Assembly: GCF_023100945.1 (NCBI RefSeq)
Contig: NZ_CP064689.1
Coordinates: forward strand, 2,586,001 to 2,650,000
From: Bradyrhizobium sp. 200
GTDB taxonomy: Bacteria; Pseudomonadota; Alphaproteobacteria; Rhizobiales; Xanthobacteraceae
Direction: 5' to 3'
DNA length: 64,000 bases
The position numbers were made by a program, and so were the translations under genes. The notes under the pieces were generated by a model. It was given only the letters and a program-made list of their open reading frames with translations. It did not search any database and had not been told where the DNA came from. Positions 1-8,567 of this stretch are shown piece after piece (position 1 is the stretch's first letter; each line of letters starts with the position of its first letter).

Positions 1-1
1 A

Positions 2-946
2 CATCTGCCCGAGCCGGAGATGGTGCAGAGGCTGGTGTCAGACGCACACCGGCGTTTCAAGTCGAACGGCGACGGGCAAAATTCACAGGTCTATCCAGCG
101 CTCGCCAGGGTTCCGCGAGAATTGTTCGGGATCTGTGTGGCCGGCACCAGCGGGCGCGTCTATGAGGCCGGCGACACCGAGTTCAAATTCTCGATCATGA
201 GCGTGTCGAAGCCGTTCGTGTTCGCGCTGGTTTGCGAGACGATCGGCCCCGAGGAGGCGCGCGCAAGACTGGGCGCGAACGCCACAGGATTGCCGTTCAA
301 CTCGCTCGCCGCCGTCGAGCAGGGCGCCGGCCGGACCAATCCGATGGTGAATGCGGGCGCGATTGCGACGACGAGTCTGGTGCCGGGCCTGACGGCGGAA
401 GGTCAATGGCAGTTCATTCACGACGGGCTGTCGCGCTTTGCCGGCCGCAAGCTCGCGCTCAATGAAGAGGTTTACGCCTCGGCGTCGCAGACGAACTACC
501 GCAACCGTAGTATCGCCCGGTTGCTGCAGAGCTACGACCGCATCTATTGCGACCCCAAGCAGGCGACCGATCTCTACACCCGGCAGTGTTCGCTGAATGT
601 AAGCGCCAGGGATCTGGCGGTGATGGGCGCGACGCTGGCGGACGGCGGCGTGAATCCCGTTACCCGGCAGCGCGTGGTCGATGCTTCGGTCTGCCACTAT
701 GCGCTCACCGCGATGATAACAGCGGGACTGTATGAGACCTCGGGCGACTGGCTTTACGACATCGGCCTGCCCGGCAAGAGCGGGATCGGCGGCGGCATCG
801 TCGCGGTTTCTCCGGGCAAAGGCGGCTTCGGCACTTTCGCGCCGCCGCTCGATGCGGCCGGCAACAGCGTGAAGGGGCAGCTCGCGGCAAAATTCCTGTC
901 GCAGCGGCTGGGAATGGATCTGTTCGTCTCTCAACCGGAACCTTGA
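2..946 (+). CDS. glsA: Glutaminase (GlsA family), probably 5'-truncated by the window edge
   Basis: Hydrolyses L-glutamine to glutamate and ammonia in the cytoplasm. It belongs to the serine-dependent beta-lactamase-fold glutaminases. Counting from the ATG at 20 (308 residues, the normal family length), the catalytic Ser-x-x-Lys is S61-V-S-K64 in the context FSIMSVSK. The conserved NPMVNAGA block and the C-terminal GLPGKSGIGGG block are both present. The frame stays open leftward to base 2 and reads L-P-E-P-E before that Met, with no convincing ribosome binding site, so the true start may lie outside the window. The MFS gene at 1020 follows after 73 bases. Confidence 0.9.
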   Translation, partial: HLPEPEMVQRLVSDAHRRFKSNGDGQNSQVYPALARVPRELFGICVAGTSGRVYEAGDTEFKFSIMSVSKPFVFALVCETIGPEEARARLGANATGLPFNSLAAVEQGAGRTNPMVNAGAIATTSLVPGLTAEGQWQFIHDGLSRFAGRKLALNEEVYASASQTNYRNRSIARLLQSYDRIYCDPKQATDLYTRQCSLNVSARDLAVMGATLADGGVNPVTRQRVVDASVCHYALTAMITAGLYETSGDWLYDIGLPGKSGIGGGIVAVSPGKGGFGTFAPPLDAAGNSVKGQLAAKFLSQRLGMDLFVSQPEP

Positions 947-1019
947 GGCAGATGTAAAGAGCGGTTCGCCGAGCTGACAGGCCGATCGATCCGAAAACCG
1001 AGCAATTCGGGAGGACGCC

Positions 1020-2669
1020 ATGGCAACGCACTCGATGTCGATTGGAGCAGTCCGGGAACAAGCGCGGGATTCATGGGTGCCGATGATCGCGATCGCGCTC
1101 GGCCAGATGATCATGTCCTTCAACGTCGCCTCGCTGCCGGTTGCGCTCGGCGGGATGGTCAAGAGTTTTGGTGTGCCGCCGACGACGGTCGCCACGGGCA
1201 TCGTGGCCTATTCGATGCTGGTGGCCGGCTTCGTCATGCTCGGCGCCAAGCTCGCGCAGCGGTTCGGCGCGCTACAAGTCTTCCGCTTCGCCGTCGTCCT
1301 GTTCTGTGCATCGCAAATCCTGATGACGTTTAGCCCCACGGCGACGTTGATGATATCAGCGCAGGCGCTTTGCGGCGCGGCGGGCGCGGTCATCGTGCCG
1401 TCGCTGGTGGCGCTGATCGCCGAGAACTATGCGGGGCGGCAGCAGGCGACGGCGGTGGGCGCGCTCGGCTCGGCGCGTGCGGCGGCCGGCGTGCTGGCGT
1501 TCATCATCGGAGGCGTGCTGGGCACCTATATCGGCTGGCGCCCGGCGTTCGGAATCCTGATCGCGGTTTCCGCCATCGTCTTCCTTCTGAGCTTCCGTCT
1601 CAAGCGCGACTACGGCCGCCCGGACGTGCAGATCGATGTCTTTGGCGTGGTTCTGGCTGCCTCAGCCATCGTTCTCATCAGTTTCGGCTTCAATAACCTG
1701 AACGGCTGGGGCCTTGCACTGGCGACTGCCAATGCGCCGTTCGATCTGCTCGGCCTTTCGCCGGCGCCGGTCATGATCATTCTCGGCGTGGTGCTCGGCC
1801 AGGCCTTCCTGACGTGGACGCACCGGCGGCAGGCGGCGGGGAAGACGCCGCTGCTGGCGCTTGAGGTGATCGACTCGCCGGAGGAGCGCAGCGCCGTCTA
1901 CGCGCTGTTTGCCGTGGTCGCGTTGGAGGCGGCGCTGAATTTCTCGGTGCCGCTGTATATCCAGATCGTTCAGGGCCGCTCGCCGCTCGCGACCGCCATT
2001 GCGATGATGCCGTTCAACCTGACGGTATTCTTTACGGCGATGCTGATCGTCAATCTCTACGAGCGGCTGACGCCGCGGCAGATCGGACGCTACGGCTTCA
2101 TTCTGTGCACCATCGGCCTGGTGTGGCTCGCTTTTGTCGTGCGCAATGACTGGAGCGAGGTTCCTGTGCTGTTCGGGCTGATTCTGTTCGGCATCGGGCA
2201 GGGGTCGCTGGTGACGTTGCTGTTCAACGTGCTCGTCACGGCCTCACCCAAGGAGCTTGCCGGCGACGTTGGGTCACTGCGCGGCACCACGCAAAATCTT
2301 GCCTCGGCAGTCGGAACCGCGCTGGCGGGTGCACTTCTGGTCGGTCTGCTGAGCTCGATTGCGCTGAGCAACATCGCGGCGAACCCGGTTCTGCCGAAGG
2401 AAATCCAGAGTCAGATCGATCTCGATAACATCACCTTCGTCAGCAACGACAGGCTGCGCAGCGTGATGGAAGGCACAACCGCCACGCCGCAGCAGGTCGA
2501 GGAAGCCGTGCGCGTGAACACGGAAGCGCGGCTGCGTGCCCTGAAGATCGGACTGCTGATCATGGCCGGCCTTGCGCTGCTGGCCATCATCCCGGCGGGC
2601 CGGTTGCCGAACTATCTGCCGGGCGAGATCCCGAGCGATGCGCCGGGCAACCGACTGCGGTCAGGCTGA
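1020..2669 (+). CDS. MFS drug/solute transporter, 14-helix (DHA2-like)
   Basis: Inner-membrane secondary transporter of 549 residues. Hydrophobic segments run from about residue 20 to 530, with a long loop near residues 455-505 before the last helix, as in 14-TM DHA2 carriers. N-terminal half motifs include the conserved Gly/Pro-rich early helices and a G-A-K-L-A-Q-R-F-G loop (motif A position, about residues 77-85). The start is supported by GGGAGGA seven bases upstream. The substrate cannot be read from sequence; a multidrug or small-solute exporter is the usual role. No partner fusion protein is adjacent. Confidence 0.85.
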   Translation: MATHSMSIGAVREQARDSWVPMIAIALGQMIMSFNVASLPVALGGMVKSFGVPPTTVATGIVAYSMLVAGFVMLGAKLAQRFGALQVFRFAVVLFCASQILMTFSPTATLMISAQALCGAAGAVIVPSLVALIAENYAGRQQATAVGALGSARAAAGVLAFIIGGVLGTYIGWRPAFGILIAVSAIVFLLSFRLKRDYGRPDVQIDVFGVVLAASAIVLISFGFNNLNGWGLALATANAPFDLLGLSPAPVMIILGVVLGQAFLTWTHRRQAAGKTPLLALEVIDSPEERSAVYALFAVVALEAALNFSVPLYIQIVQGRSPLATAIAMMPFNLTVFFTAMLIVNLYERLTPRQIGRYGFILCTIGLVWLAFVVRNDWSEVPVLFGLILFGIGQGSLVTLLFNVLVTASPKELAGDVGSLRGTTQNLASAVGTALAGALLVGLLSSIALSNIAANPVLPKEIQSQIDLDNITFVSNDRLRSVMEGTTATPQQVEEAVRVNTEARLRALKIGLLIMAGLALLAIIPAGRLPNYLPGEIPSDAPGNRLRSG

Positions 2670-2716
2670 CCGAATAGGAACTGCGAGGAGAGCAACGTCC
2701 CGAAAGGAGAAAAACA

Positions 2717-3025
2717 ATGGATGTAGTTGATCGTCGCACTGCGCTGCGGACTCTGATGTGCGGTGTCGTTGCCGCCGGCTTTGGCACAAGCCTGCTACCG
2801 GGCATGGCCGAGGCGGCGCCGCTCGCGATGCAGAAAGATCCCGGAAAGGACGCGGGCGATTTCAAGCAGGAAGCGCAAGCTGAGACCAGGCGGCGGCCGG
2901 GAGGACCTCCCCATAGACCACCTTCCCATCGACCGCGTCCCCCTCACAGGCATCGCCGTCGGCGTCGCCGTTGGGAGTGCTGGTGGCACCGCGGCCGCCG
3001 GAATTGCGGCTGGCGATGGAGATAG
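2717..3025 (+). CDS. Small exported protein with Arg/Trp-rich tail, function unknown
   Basis: 102 residues with an excellent AAAGGAG ribosome binding site. The N-terminus (D-R-R-T-A-L-R-T-L then a hydrophobic stretch to about residue 33, AEA) looks like a twin-arginine-type signal peptide. The mature part begins with charged residues (KDPGKDAGDFKQEAQAE), then a Pro/His/Arg-rich segment, and ends in a very basic Arg/Trp/Cys tail with two cysteines. I do not recognise a defined family; small rhizobial proteins of this architecture exist but lack a function. It sits 42 bases ahead of the HdeD-like gene, so co-transcription is possible. Composition is unusual enough that a spurious frame cannot be wholly excluded. 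Confidence 0.6.
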   Translation: MDVVDRRTALRTLMCGVVAAGFGTSLLPGMAEAAPLAMQKDPGKDAGDFKQEAQAETRRRPGGPPHRPPSHRPRPPHRHRRRRRRWECWWHRGRRNCGWRWR

Positions 3026-3067
3026 CGGAACTCGAGGTCGGTGAGACCTGAAGCGAGGGGAAATGAC

Positions 3068-3637
3068 ATGACGACATATGACAACAGTTCGCGAGTGGGC
3101 GTCAGCAGTTTGCCGGCGCCGCCATTCTGGATCTGTATTCTGCTCGGGCTGGTCATGATCGCGGCAGGAATCCTGGTTCTCGGCGACATCATGCTGGTCA
3201 CGCTTGTCAGCACCATCTTTATCGGCTGGGTGTCCATCTTCGCCGGCGCCTTCGAGGTCGTACACGCCTTCTGGACCAAGGGGTGGGGTGGATTTCTATG
3301 GCAGGTGCTGCTGGGCATCCTGTACATCGCGTTCGGCGCCGTGCTGGTGGGGCAGCCGGTCGCCAGCGCGATGATCCTCACCTATGTGCTCGGTATGGTG
3401 CTGCTGATTTCCGGTTTCGTTCGCATCCTGCTCGGCATCAGCCACTGGAGAGAAGCGGGCTGGATCATGCTGCTGTCCGGAATATTCGGCGTATTGGCCG
3501 GTCTGGTGATCCTGACGGGATTTCCGATGACGGGATTGTGGGTCCTCGGATTCCTGCTCGGCGTCGACCTGATCTCTCACGGCATCGGCTGGCTGGCTTA
3601 CGCATGGCAGCCGACGCCGTCATTAGGACGTAGCTGA
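3068..3637 (+). CDS. HdeD-family (DUF308) membrane protein
   Basis: About 189 residues with six predicted membrane helices arranged as DUF308 repeats. Characteristic pieces are I-F-A-G-A-F-E-V-V-H-A-F (about residues 57-68) and G-V-L-A-G-L-V-I-L near the end. In E. coli HdeD is an inner-membrane protein tied to acid resistance at high density; the molecular activity is not known. I chose ATG 3068 because GCGAGGGG lies seven bases upstream, although a GTG at 3041 is in frame. It probably forms a two-gene unit with the small exported protein before it. Confidence 0.85.
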   Translation: MTTYDNSSRVGVSSLPAPPFWICILLGLVMIAAGILVLGDIMLVTLVSTIFIGWVSIFAGAFEVVHAFWTKGWGGFLWQVLLGILYIAFGAVLVGQPVASAMILTYVLGMVLLISGFVRILLGISHWREAGWIMLLSGIFGVLAGLVILTGFPMTGLWVLGFLLGVDLISHGIGWLAYAWQPTPSLGRS

Positions 3638-3775
3638 ACGGGCCGAGCCGCTTCAGGAGCGGCACGCGCTGAGCGCCAGGAAACGAGGCGGCGGCGCCCA
3701 CGATTGCGAGCACGAAACCGTAGCGCGTCACCTGATGGAAGCCGGAGAGCTTCGAGCGGCGACGCAGAGGCCTTT

Positions 3776-5047
3776 TTACGAAAAGAACGCGATCTTCTCG
3801 GCCTGGCTCATGCGCCGGATCGGCGCCAGCGGGTCGTTGGCCGGCGTGACCGGCTTTCGCAGCATGCCGCTCGCGATGAGGGTCGAACCGAGCGACACTT
3901 CCACCGCCGGCACAGGCGCCGGTGCGGCGACGGGCGGCGCGGGCGGTGGAACCACCTGTTGGACCGGTGGCGGGGCTGGCGCAGCGACCGGTTCGGGCGC
4001 TCTTGCGATGATTACGGGGGTGACCGGAGCAGGCTCCGCCAGACGGGCTTGCTCGGCTGCCGCTTCGAGGATCTCGTCGTCGCTGATCGGATCCGGCGCA
4101 CCCATCTCCATTGCGATCATGTCGAGGACCGCCTCGTCCTCGGCGTCGTCGTCTTGGATGGCGGCGTCTTGGATGGTGGCGTCTTGGGTTTCGATTTCCT
4201 GGACGGCGACTTCCTGGGCATCGGCGACCTTGGGGGCCGGCGGCATTTGCGTCGGCGCCGATGCCGCCGCCGCATGCGTGGCCTCGGAGGGCATGGCCAG
4301 CGAAGCGGCCGGTGTCTCGGCAACTTCCTCTGCGAAAACTGCTTTGGCTTTCTCCGCCGGAGGCATTTCCGGCGCGGCCGGGGAGGGCGCAGCCGCTTCG
4401 GTGTCGGCAGCCGCCGCTGACGAGCGATCTTCGTCGCCGAATTCCACAAGCCGGCCCTGCAGGGCGGCAAAGGCCGCACGCAGTCCCGCTCTCGCTTCTT
4501 CGGAGGAGAACTGGTCGGTGCCCTTTTCGATGACGGTGACCTGCGAATCGATCAGGTCGCAGATCCGTCCGTCATTGCCGATTTCCCGCAACCGCCAGGC
4601 GATTTCCCGCAGCACCCGCGCACCCTTGCGGACTGGCGCCAGCCGTTGCTCCAGCGCGAGGCTGTCGAGCGCCTCCACCGCCGATTCCTCGGCTGCCTCG
4701 ACCGAGCTGCGAATGGCGGCGAGCGCCTCGGTAAGGCGCTCTTGGGCTGCCGCCGCCGCGGCAACGGCCTCTGCGGCCTGATGCGCCGAAAGGCCTTCCT
4801 CCCGCTGGAGGCTTGCCTCCCGCTCAAGGGTCTCTTCCCGCTGGGCGACGAGGCTTTGTTCGATCCGCGCTACGGCGTCCAGCACCATCCGGGTGTCGGC
4901 ATTGCGGTTGCGCTTGGCGTATTCGGTCAGGAACCAGCGGCCCCGCGAAGTTTCCATGAAGGCTTCGGCAATCGCGGCATAATCCTCCTCGCTCGGCAGC
5001 GTGGCGCGTGCTGAGATCGGTGAAAGGGCGAATGCTTCGTCGGCCAT
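3776..5047 (-). CDS. Conserved protein of unknown function with N-terminal helical domain and Pro/Ala-rich tail
   Basis: 423 residues. Residues about 15-60 form a conserved-looking block containing A-I-A-E-A-F-M-E-T-S-R-G-R-W-F-L-T-E-Y-A-K-R-N-R, followed by a long acidic alpha-helical region to about residue 200. The rest is low-complexity Ala/Glu/Pro sequence including a Pro/Val-rich stretch (PAPPPVQQVVPPPAPP), ending in a short motif M-S-Q-A-E-K-I-A-F-F-S. No signal peptide or membrane helix is apparent. The start at 5047 is preferred over an upstream in-frame Met because residues before it look non-conserved and GAAGAG precedes it. It is divergent to the MFS gene at 5124. I do not know the function. 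Confidence 0.75.
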   Translation of the reverse strand: MADEAFALSPISARATLPSEEDYAAIAEAFMETSRGRWFLTEYAKRNRNADTRMVLDAVARIEQSLVAQREETLEREASLQREEGLSAHQAAEAVAAAAAAQERLTEALAAIRSSVEAAEESAVEALDSLALEQRLAPVRKGARVLREIAWRLREIGNDGRICDLIDSQVTVIEKGTDQFSSEEARAGLRAAFAALQGRLVEFGDEDRSSAAAADTEAAAPSPAAPEMPPAEKAKAVFAEEVAETPAASLAMPSEATHAAAASAPTQMPPAPKVADAQEVAVQEIETQDATIQDAAIQDDDAEDEAVLDMIAMEMGAPDPISDDEILEAAAEQARLAEPAPVTPVIIARAPEPVAAPAPPPVQQVVPPPAPPVAAPAPVPAVEVSLGSTLIASGMLRKPVTPANDPLAPIRRMSQAEKIAFFS

Positions 5048-5123
5048 ATCAAACTCTTCGCGCAAATCAGCGCGCACTGCGATAACGAAACAACACGATA
5101 TTGCCCGAATCGCAATTGAATTG

Positions 5124-6323
5124 ATGCAGAGCGAATCACAAATCCCCACAGCTTCTCAAGGTACATCCAGGCGTTTCGCGACACGGATGGCGCTATTTTA
5201 CGGCACGCTGTTCGGCATGACCGGCACCCACCTGCCGTTTTTCACGGTCTGGTTGAAGGCGGTCGGGATCGATGCGTTTTGGATAGGGCTGATCACGGCC
5301 GTTCCCCCGGTGACCCGGTGTACGGTGCTTCCGCTGGTGACGGCCTTTGCGGAACGGCGCCAGGCCCTGCGCGGGGCCATCATCGTGACCTCTTTTGCCA
5401 CCGCCCTGGGCTTTTTCATCCTGGGCACCCAGCATTTGCCGGTGCTGGTGTTCCTGATCTACGCCCTGACCTGCTGCCTGTGGACGCCCATGGTGCCGCT
5501 GACGGATGCCTATGCGTTGCGGGGCGTGAAGCGCTACGCCCTCAATTACGGACCGTTGCGGCTGTGGGGCTCGGCCGCCTTCGTCCTCGGCGCGTTGGTC
5601 TCTGGGGTATTGTTCGACCTCATCGCCGCCCGAAACCTGATCTGGATCATCGCCGGTTCGGCCGCGCTGGGGGCGCTGGCCAGCCTCGCGCTGCAGCCGC
5701 TGGACGACACCCGGACTGCCCGCCCGGTCACCGGCGGCGCCAGCGCGTTGCTGCGCGACGGCGGTTTTATCGCGATCATCGTGGCCTCGGCGCTGATCCA
5801 GGGCAGCCATGCCGCCTATTACATTTTCGCGTCGATTGCCTGGCAACAGGCCGGGTTCGACGGGCTGACGATCGCAACCCTGTGGGTGCTGGGCGTGATT
5901 GCCGAGATCGTGCTGTTCGCGCTGTCGCCGCGATTCACCTTGCCGCCGTCGATGCTGGTGGTGATCGCGGCGCTGAGCGCCGCCGCGCGCTGGCTGATAA
6001 CGGCGCAGGATCCGCCGCTGGCGGTTCTCGCCATCGTCCAGCTCGCGCATGCGCTGAGCTTCGGGCTGACGCAGGTGGGAATCATGGGATTGATGCTGCA
6101 TCACGTGCCCGGCCATGTGATGGCGCGCGCGCAGGGTTACCTGACCGCCTGCGGCGGCATTGTCGCCGGCCTGGCGTCGATCGCCTCGGGCACGATCTAC
6201 GAGACCTGGGGCCTGGGCATCTATTACGTGATGGCTGTCATGGCCGCCTTGGGCGGGCTGGTCGTCTGGCTGGCGCGGGACCGGCTCTCGCATCAGCCCC
6301 ACAAGGCGGCTTCCGGCGGATAG
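5124..6323 (+). CDS. MFS transporter, 3-phenylpropionate-transporter-like (MFS_1_like)
   Basis: 399 residues, twelve hydrophobic segments. The opening A-L-F-Y-G-T-L-F-G-M-T-G-T-H-L-P-F-F and the F-W-I-G-L-I loop are typical of the nucleoside/phenylpropionate-like branch of the MFS, in which helix 1 carries a conserved H-x-P. Start ambiguity: ATG 5124 gives a short polar leader, ATG 5187 starts directly at helix 1; neither has a strong ribosome binding site. The 3' end overlaps the convergent epimerase gene by 31 bases. The transported substrate is unknown; an aromatic acid or sugar-like compound is only a guess. Confidence 0.8.
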   Translation: MQSESQIPTASQGTSRRFATRMALFYGTLFGMTGTHLPFFTVWLKAVGIDAFWIGLITAVPPVTRCTVLPLVTAFAERRQALRGAIIVTSFATALGFFILGTQHLPVLVFLIYALTCCLWTPMVPLTDAYALRGVKRYALNYGPLRLWGSAAFVLGALVSGVLFDLIAARNLIWIIAGSAALGALASLALQPLDDTRTARPVTGGASALLRDGGFIAIIVASALIQGSHAAYYIFASIAWQQAGFDGLTIATLWVLGVIAEIVLFALSPRFTLPPSMLVVIAALSAAARWLITAQDPPLAVLAIVQLAHALSFGLTQVGIMGLMLHHVPGHVMARAQGYLTACGGIVAGLASIASGTIYETWGLGIYYVMAVMAALGGLVVWLARDRLSHQPHKAASGG

Positions 6324-7288
6324 ACCAGACTGCCGTCGTAGCGCAGCCCGCCATCGCGGTCGCGCGCCAGCAAGAGGGGACCGTCGAGATCGACGAATCT
6401 TGCCTGCTGCGCGAGCAGCATGGCCGGCGCCATCGCCAGCGACGTTGCGACCATGCAGCCGATCATGATTTCAAAGCCGAGCGCTTGTGCGGTATCGGCC
6501 ATTGCGAGCGCCTCGGTCAGCCCGCCGGTCTTGTCGAGCTTGATGTTGACGGCGTCGTAGCGCGCGCGAAGGCCTTCGAGCGAGGCGCGGTCATGCACGC
6601 TTTCGTCGGCGCAGACCGCGACCCTGCGCTTGATGCGCGCCAGCGCCTCATCCCGCCCGGCCGGCAGCGGCTGCTCGACCAGCGTCACCCCGGCATTGGC
6701 GCAGGCGGCCAAATTGTATTCGAGATTGTCCGGCGTCCAGGCTTCGTTGGCATCCACGATCAGTTCGGATTCAGGCGCCGCCTTGCGTACCGCTGATATC
6801 CGCGCGTCATCGCCGTCCCCGCCGAGCTTGATCTTCAAGAGCGGCCGGTGCGCAGCCTTCGCGGTTGCTGCCGCCATCGCTTCCGGCGTGCCGAGCGAGA
6901 TCGTGAAGGCGGTGGTGCAGGGACGCGGCGCCGGCCGGCCGAGCAGCGTCCAGACCCGCTGGCCTGAATTCTTGGTCTCGAGATCCAACAGCGCGCAGTC
7001 CAGCGCGTTCCGGGCGGCGCCTGCGGGCATCGCGGACCGCAGGGCCGTTCGGTCCAATCCCTTGGCGAGCGGTTCCCGCATCGCGTTAAGGGCTTCAAGC
7101 GTTGCTTCAGGGGTCTCGCCGTAACGGGGGTAGGGCACGCATTCGCCGCGGCCGCTCTCGCCGTCATGGCTGACGGTGGCGACGACCGTCACAGCCTCGG
7201 TCCTGGCGCCCCGGCTGATGGTGAAGGCGCCTGCAATCGGCCAGCGTTCGATGCTGACGGCAAGGTTTCGAGATAGGCTGGAAGTCAT
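6293..7288 (-). CDS. Enolase-superfamily dipeptide epimerase (L-Ala-D/L-Glu epimerase-like)
   Basis: 331 residues. Enolase-superfamily catalytic elements are in order: K-I-K-L-G (the K-x-K general-base motif), V-D-A-N-E-A-W with the first metal-binding Asp, V-E-Q-P-L-P with the metal-binding Glu, A-D-E-S with the third ligand, and N-I-K-L-D-K-T-G-G with the second catalytic Lys. The D-x-D-G-P-L-L-L-A-x-D-x-x-G-G-L end matches L-Ala-D/L-Glu epimerases (YcjG/YkfB group), which act in murein peptide recycling. Start at 7288 is chosen because residues before it are not family-like. Exact dipeptide specificity is not readable here. Confidence 0.85.
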   Translation of the reverse strand: MTSSLSRNLAVSIERWPIAGAFTISRGARTEAVTVVATVSHDGESGRGECVPYPRYGETPEATLEALNAMREPLAKGLDRTALRSAMPAGAARNALDCALLDLETKNSGQRVWTLLGRPAPRPCTTAFTISLGTPEAMAAATAKAAHRPLLKIKLGGDGDDARISAVRKAAPESELIVDANEAWTPDNLEYNLAACANAGVTLVEQPLPAGRDEALARIKRRVAVCADESVHDRASLEGLRARYDAVNIKLDKTGGLTEALAMADTAQALGFEIMIGCMVATSLAMAPAMLLAQQARFVDLDGPLLLARDRDGGLRYDGSLVYPPEAALWG

Positions 7289-7422
7289 TTTAAAATCTGC
7301 AATTTTCTGAACCGCTAGCTTGCCCGTCGCTACCAACTATGGCTGGTTAGGGACGGATTCGACAAGGAGGTACGGCATGCGGAACCCAGGCGTTTTGCAT
7401 CGGTAAGCGTACCGGCCTAAGG

Positions 7423-8565
7423 GTGGGCATCGTGAGCGGCAACCCGACATTGGAGCGGATAGCCAGGGGCAACGCGCTCGCGCTGTGCGCGACCGGCTCG
7501 TGGACGGCTCGCTTTGCGCCGGTGCTGGAGCGAATGGTTGCCGACGCCGAGAAGCTCGGCGGCACCCGGCCCGACATCTTCATCGACGTCTCCCAGGTGT
7601 CGAAGCTCGACACGTTCGGCGCCTGGCTGATCGAGCGGCTGCGGCGAAGTCTGACGCGGGGCGGCATCGAGGCCCAGATCGCCGGGCTCTCGGCCAATTA
7701 TGCTAGCCTGGTCGACGAGGTGCGGCGCGTGAAGGCCGAGCCAATCGTCGCCAGCAATCCGGTGACGATCACGGGCATGCTGGAACAGATCGGCCGCAGC
7801 GTGGCCGGCATCGGCGGCACCTTGATCGGGCTGATCGACATGCTGGGTGCGGTGCTCGCGGCGGCCGCCCATGTCCTGATTCGGCCCCGCAACTTTCGCC
7901 TGACCTCGACCATCCATCATCTGGAGCAGGTGTGCTGGCGCGCGGTGCCGATCGTGGTGCTGATCACCTTCCTGATCGGCTGCATCATCTCGCAGCAGGG
8001 CATTTTCCATTTCCGCAAGTTCGGCGCCGACATCTTCGTGGTCGACATGCTGGGCGTGCTGGTGCTGCGCGAGATCGGCGTGCTCCTGGTGGCGATCATG
8101 GTGGCGGGCCGCTCGGGCTCGGCCTATACCGCCGAACTCGGCTCGATGAAGATGCGCGAGGAGATCGACGCGCTGCGCACCATGGGCTTCGATCCGATCG
8201 AGGTTCTGATTCTGCCGCGGATGCTGGCGCTGGTGCTGGCATTGCCGATCCTGGCGTTTCTGGGTGCGATGGCCGCACTTTACGGCGGCGGGCTGGTGGC
8301 CTGGCTCTATGGCGGCGTCGAGCCCGAAGCCTTCCTGCTGCGGCTGCGCGACGCCATCTCGATCGACCATTTCATCGTCGGCATCATCAAGGCGCCGGTT
8401 ATGGCGGCCGTCATCGGCATCGTGGCCTGTGTCGAGGGGCTGGCCGTGCAGGGCAGCGCCGAGTCGCTCGGCCAGCACACGACATCCTCCGTGGTGAAGG
8501 GAATCTTCTTCGTGATCGTGATGGACGGCGTGTTCGCCATCTTCTTCGCATCGATCGGAATGTGA
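7423..8565 (+). CDS. mlaE: MlaE-type ABC lipid transporter permease with N-terminal STAS domain
   Basis: 380 residues. Residues about 10-100 resemble a STAS domain (D-I-F-I-D-V-S-Q-V-S-K-L-D-T-F-G). Residues about 130-380 are the MlaE/YrbE permease, with several helices and the conserved segment G-R-S-G-S-A-Y-T-A-E-L-G-S-M-K-M. In MlaFEDB-type systems this inner-membrane subunit moves phospholipids between inner and outer membranes; MlaB is a separate STAS protein in E. coli, here apparently fused. GTG start at 7423. The stop TGA precedes the mlaF ATG by two bases, indicating translational coupling. Confidence 0.9.
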   Translation: MGIVSGNPTLERIARGNALALCATGSWTARFAPVLERMVADAEKLGGTRPDIFIDVSQVSKLDTFGAWLIERLRRSLTRGGIEAQIAGLSANYASLVDEVRRVKAEPIVASNPVTITGMLEQIGRSVAGIGGTLIGLIDMLGAVLAAAAHVLIRPRNFRLTSTIHHLEQVCWRAVPIVVLITFLIGCIISQQGIFHFRKFGADIFVVDMLGVLVLREIGVLLVAIMVAGRSGSAYTAELGSMKMREEIDALRTMGFDPIEVLILPRMLALVLALPILAFLGAMAALYGGGLVAWLYGGVEPEAFLLRLRDAISIDHFIVGIIKAPVMAAVIGIVACVEGLAVQGSAESLGQHTTSSVVKGIFFVIVMDGVFAIFFASIGM

Positions 8566-8567
8566 CC

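Noticed and set aside
2676..2694. GGAAC followed by CGTC upstream of the small exported gene
   Set aside because: Spacing is about 14 bases and the second element is CGTC, so it does not meet the EcfG pattern.
3465..3731. Leftward frame with a hydrophobic first 40 residues
   Set aside because: Most of it lies antisense to the HdeD-like gene, the tail is Arg-rich and implausible, and no ribosome binding site was seen.
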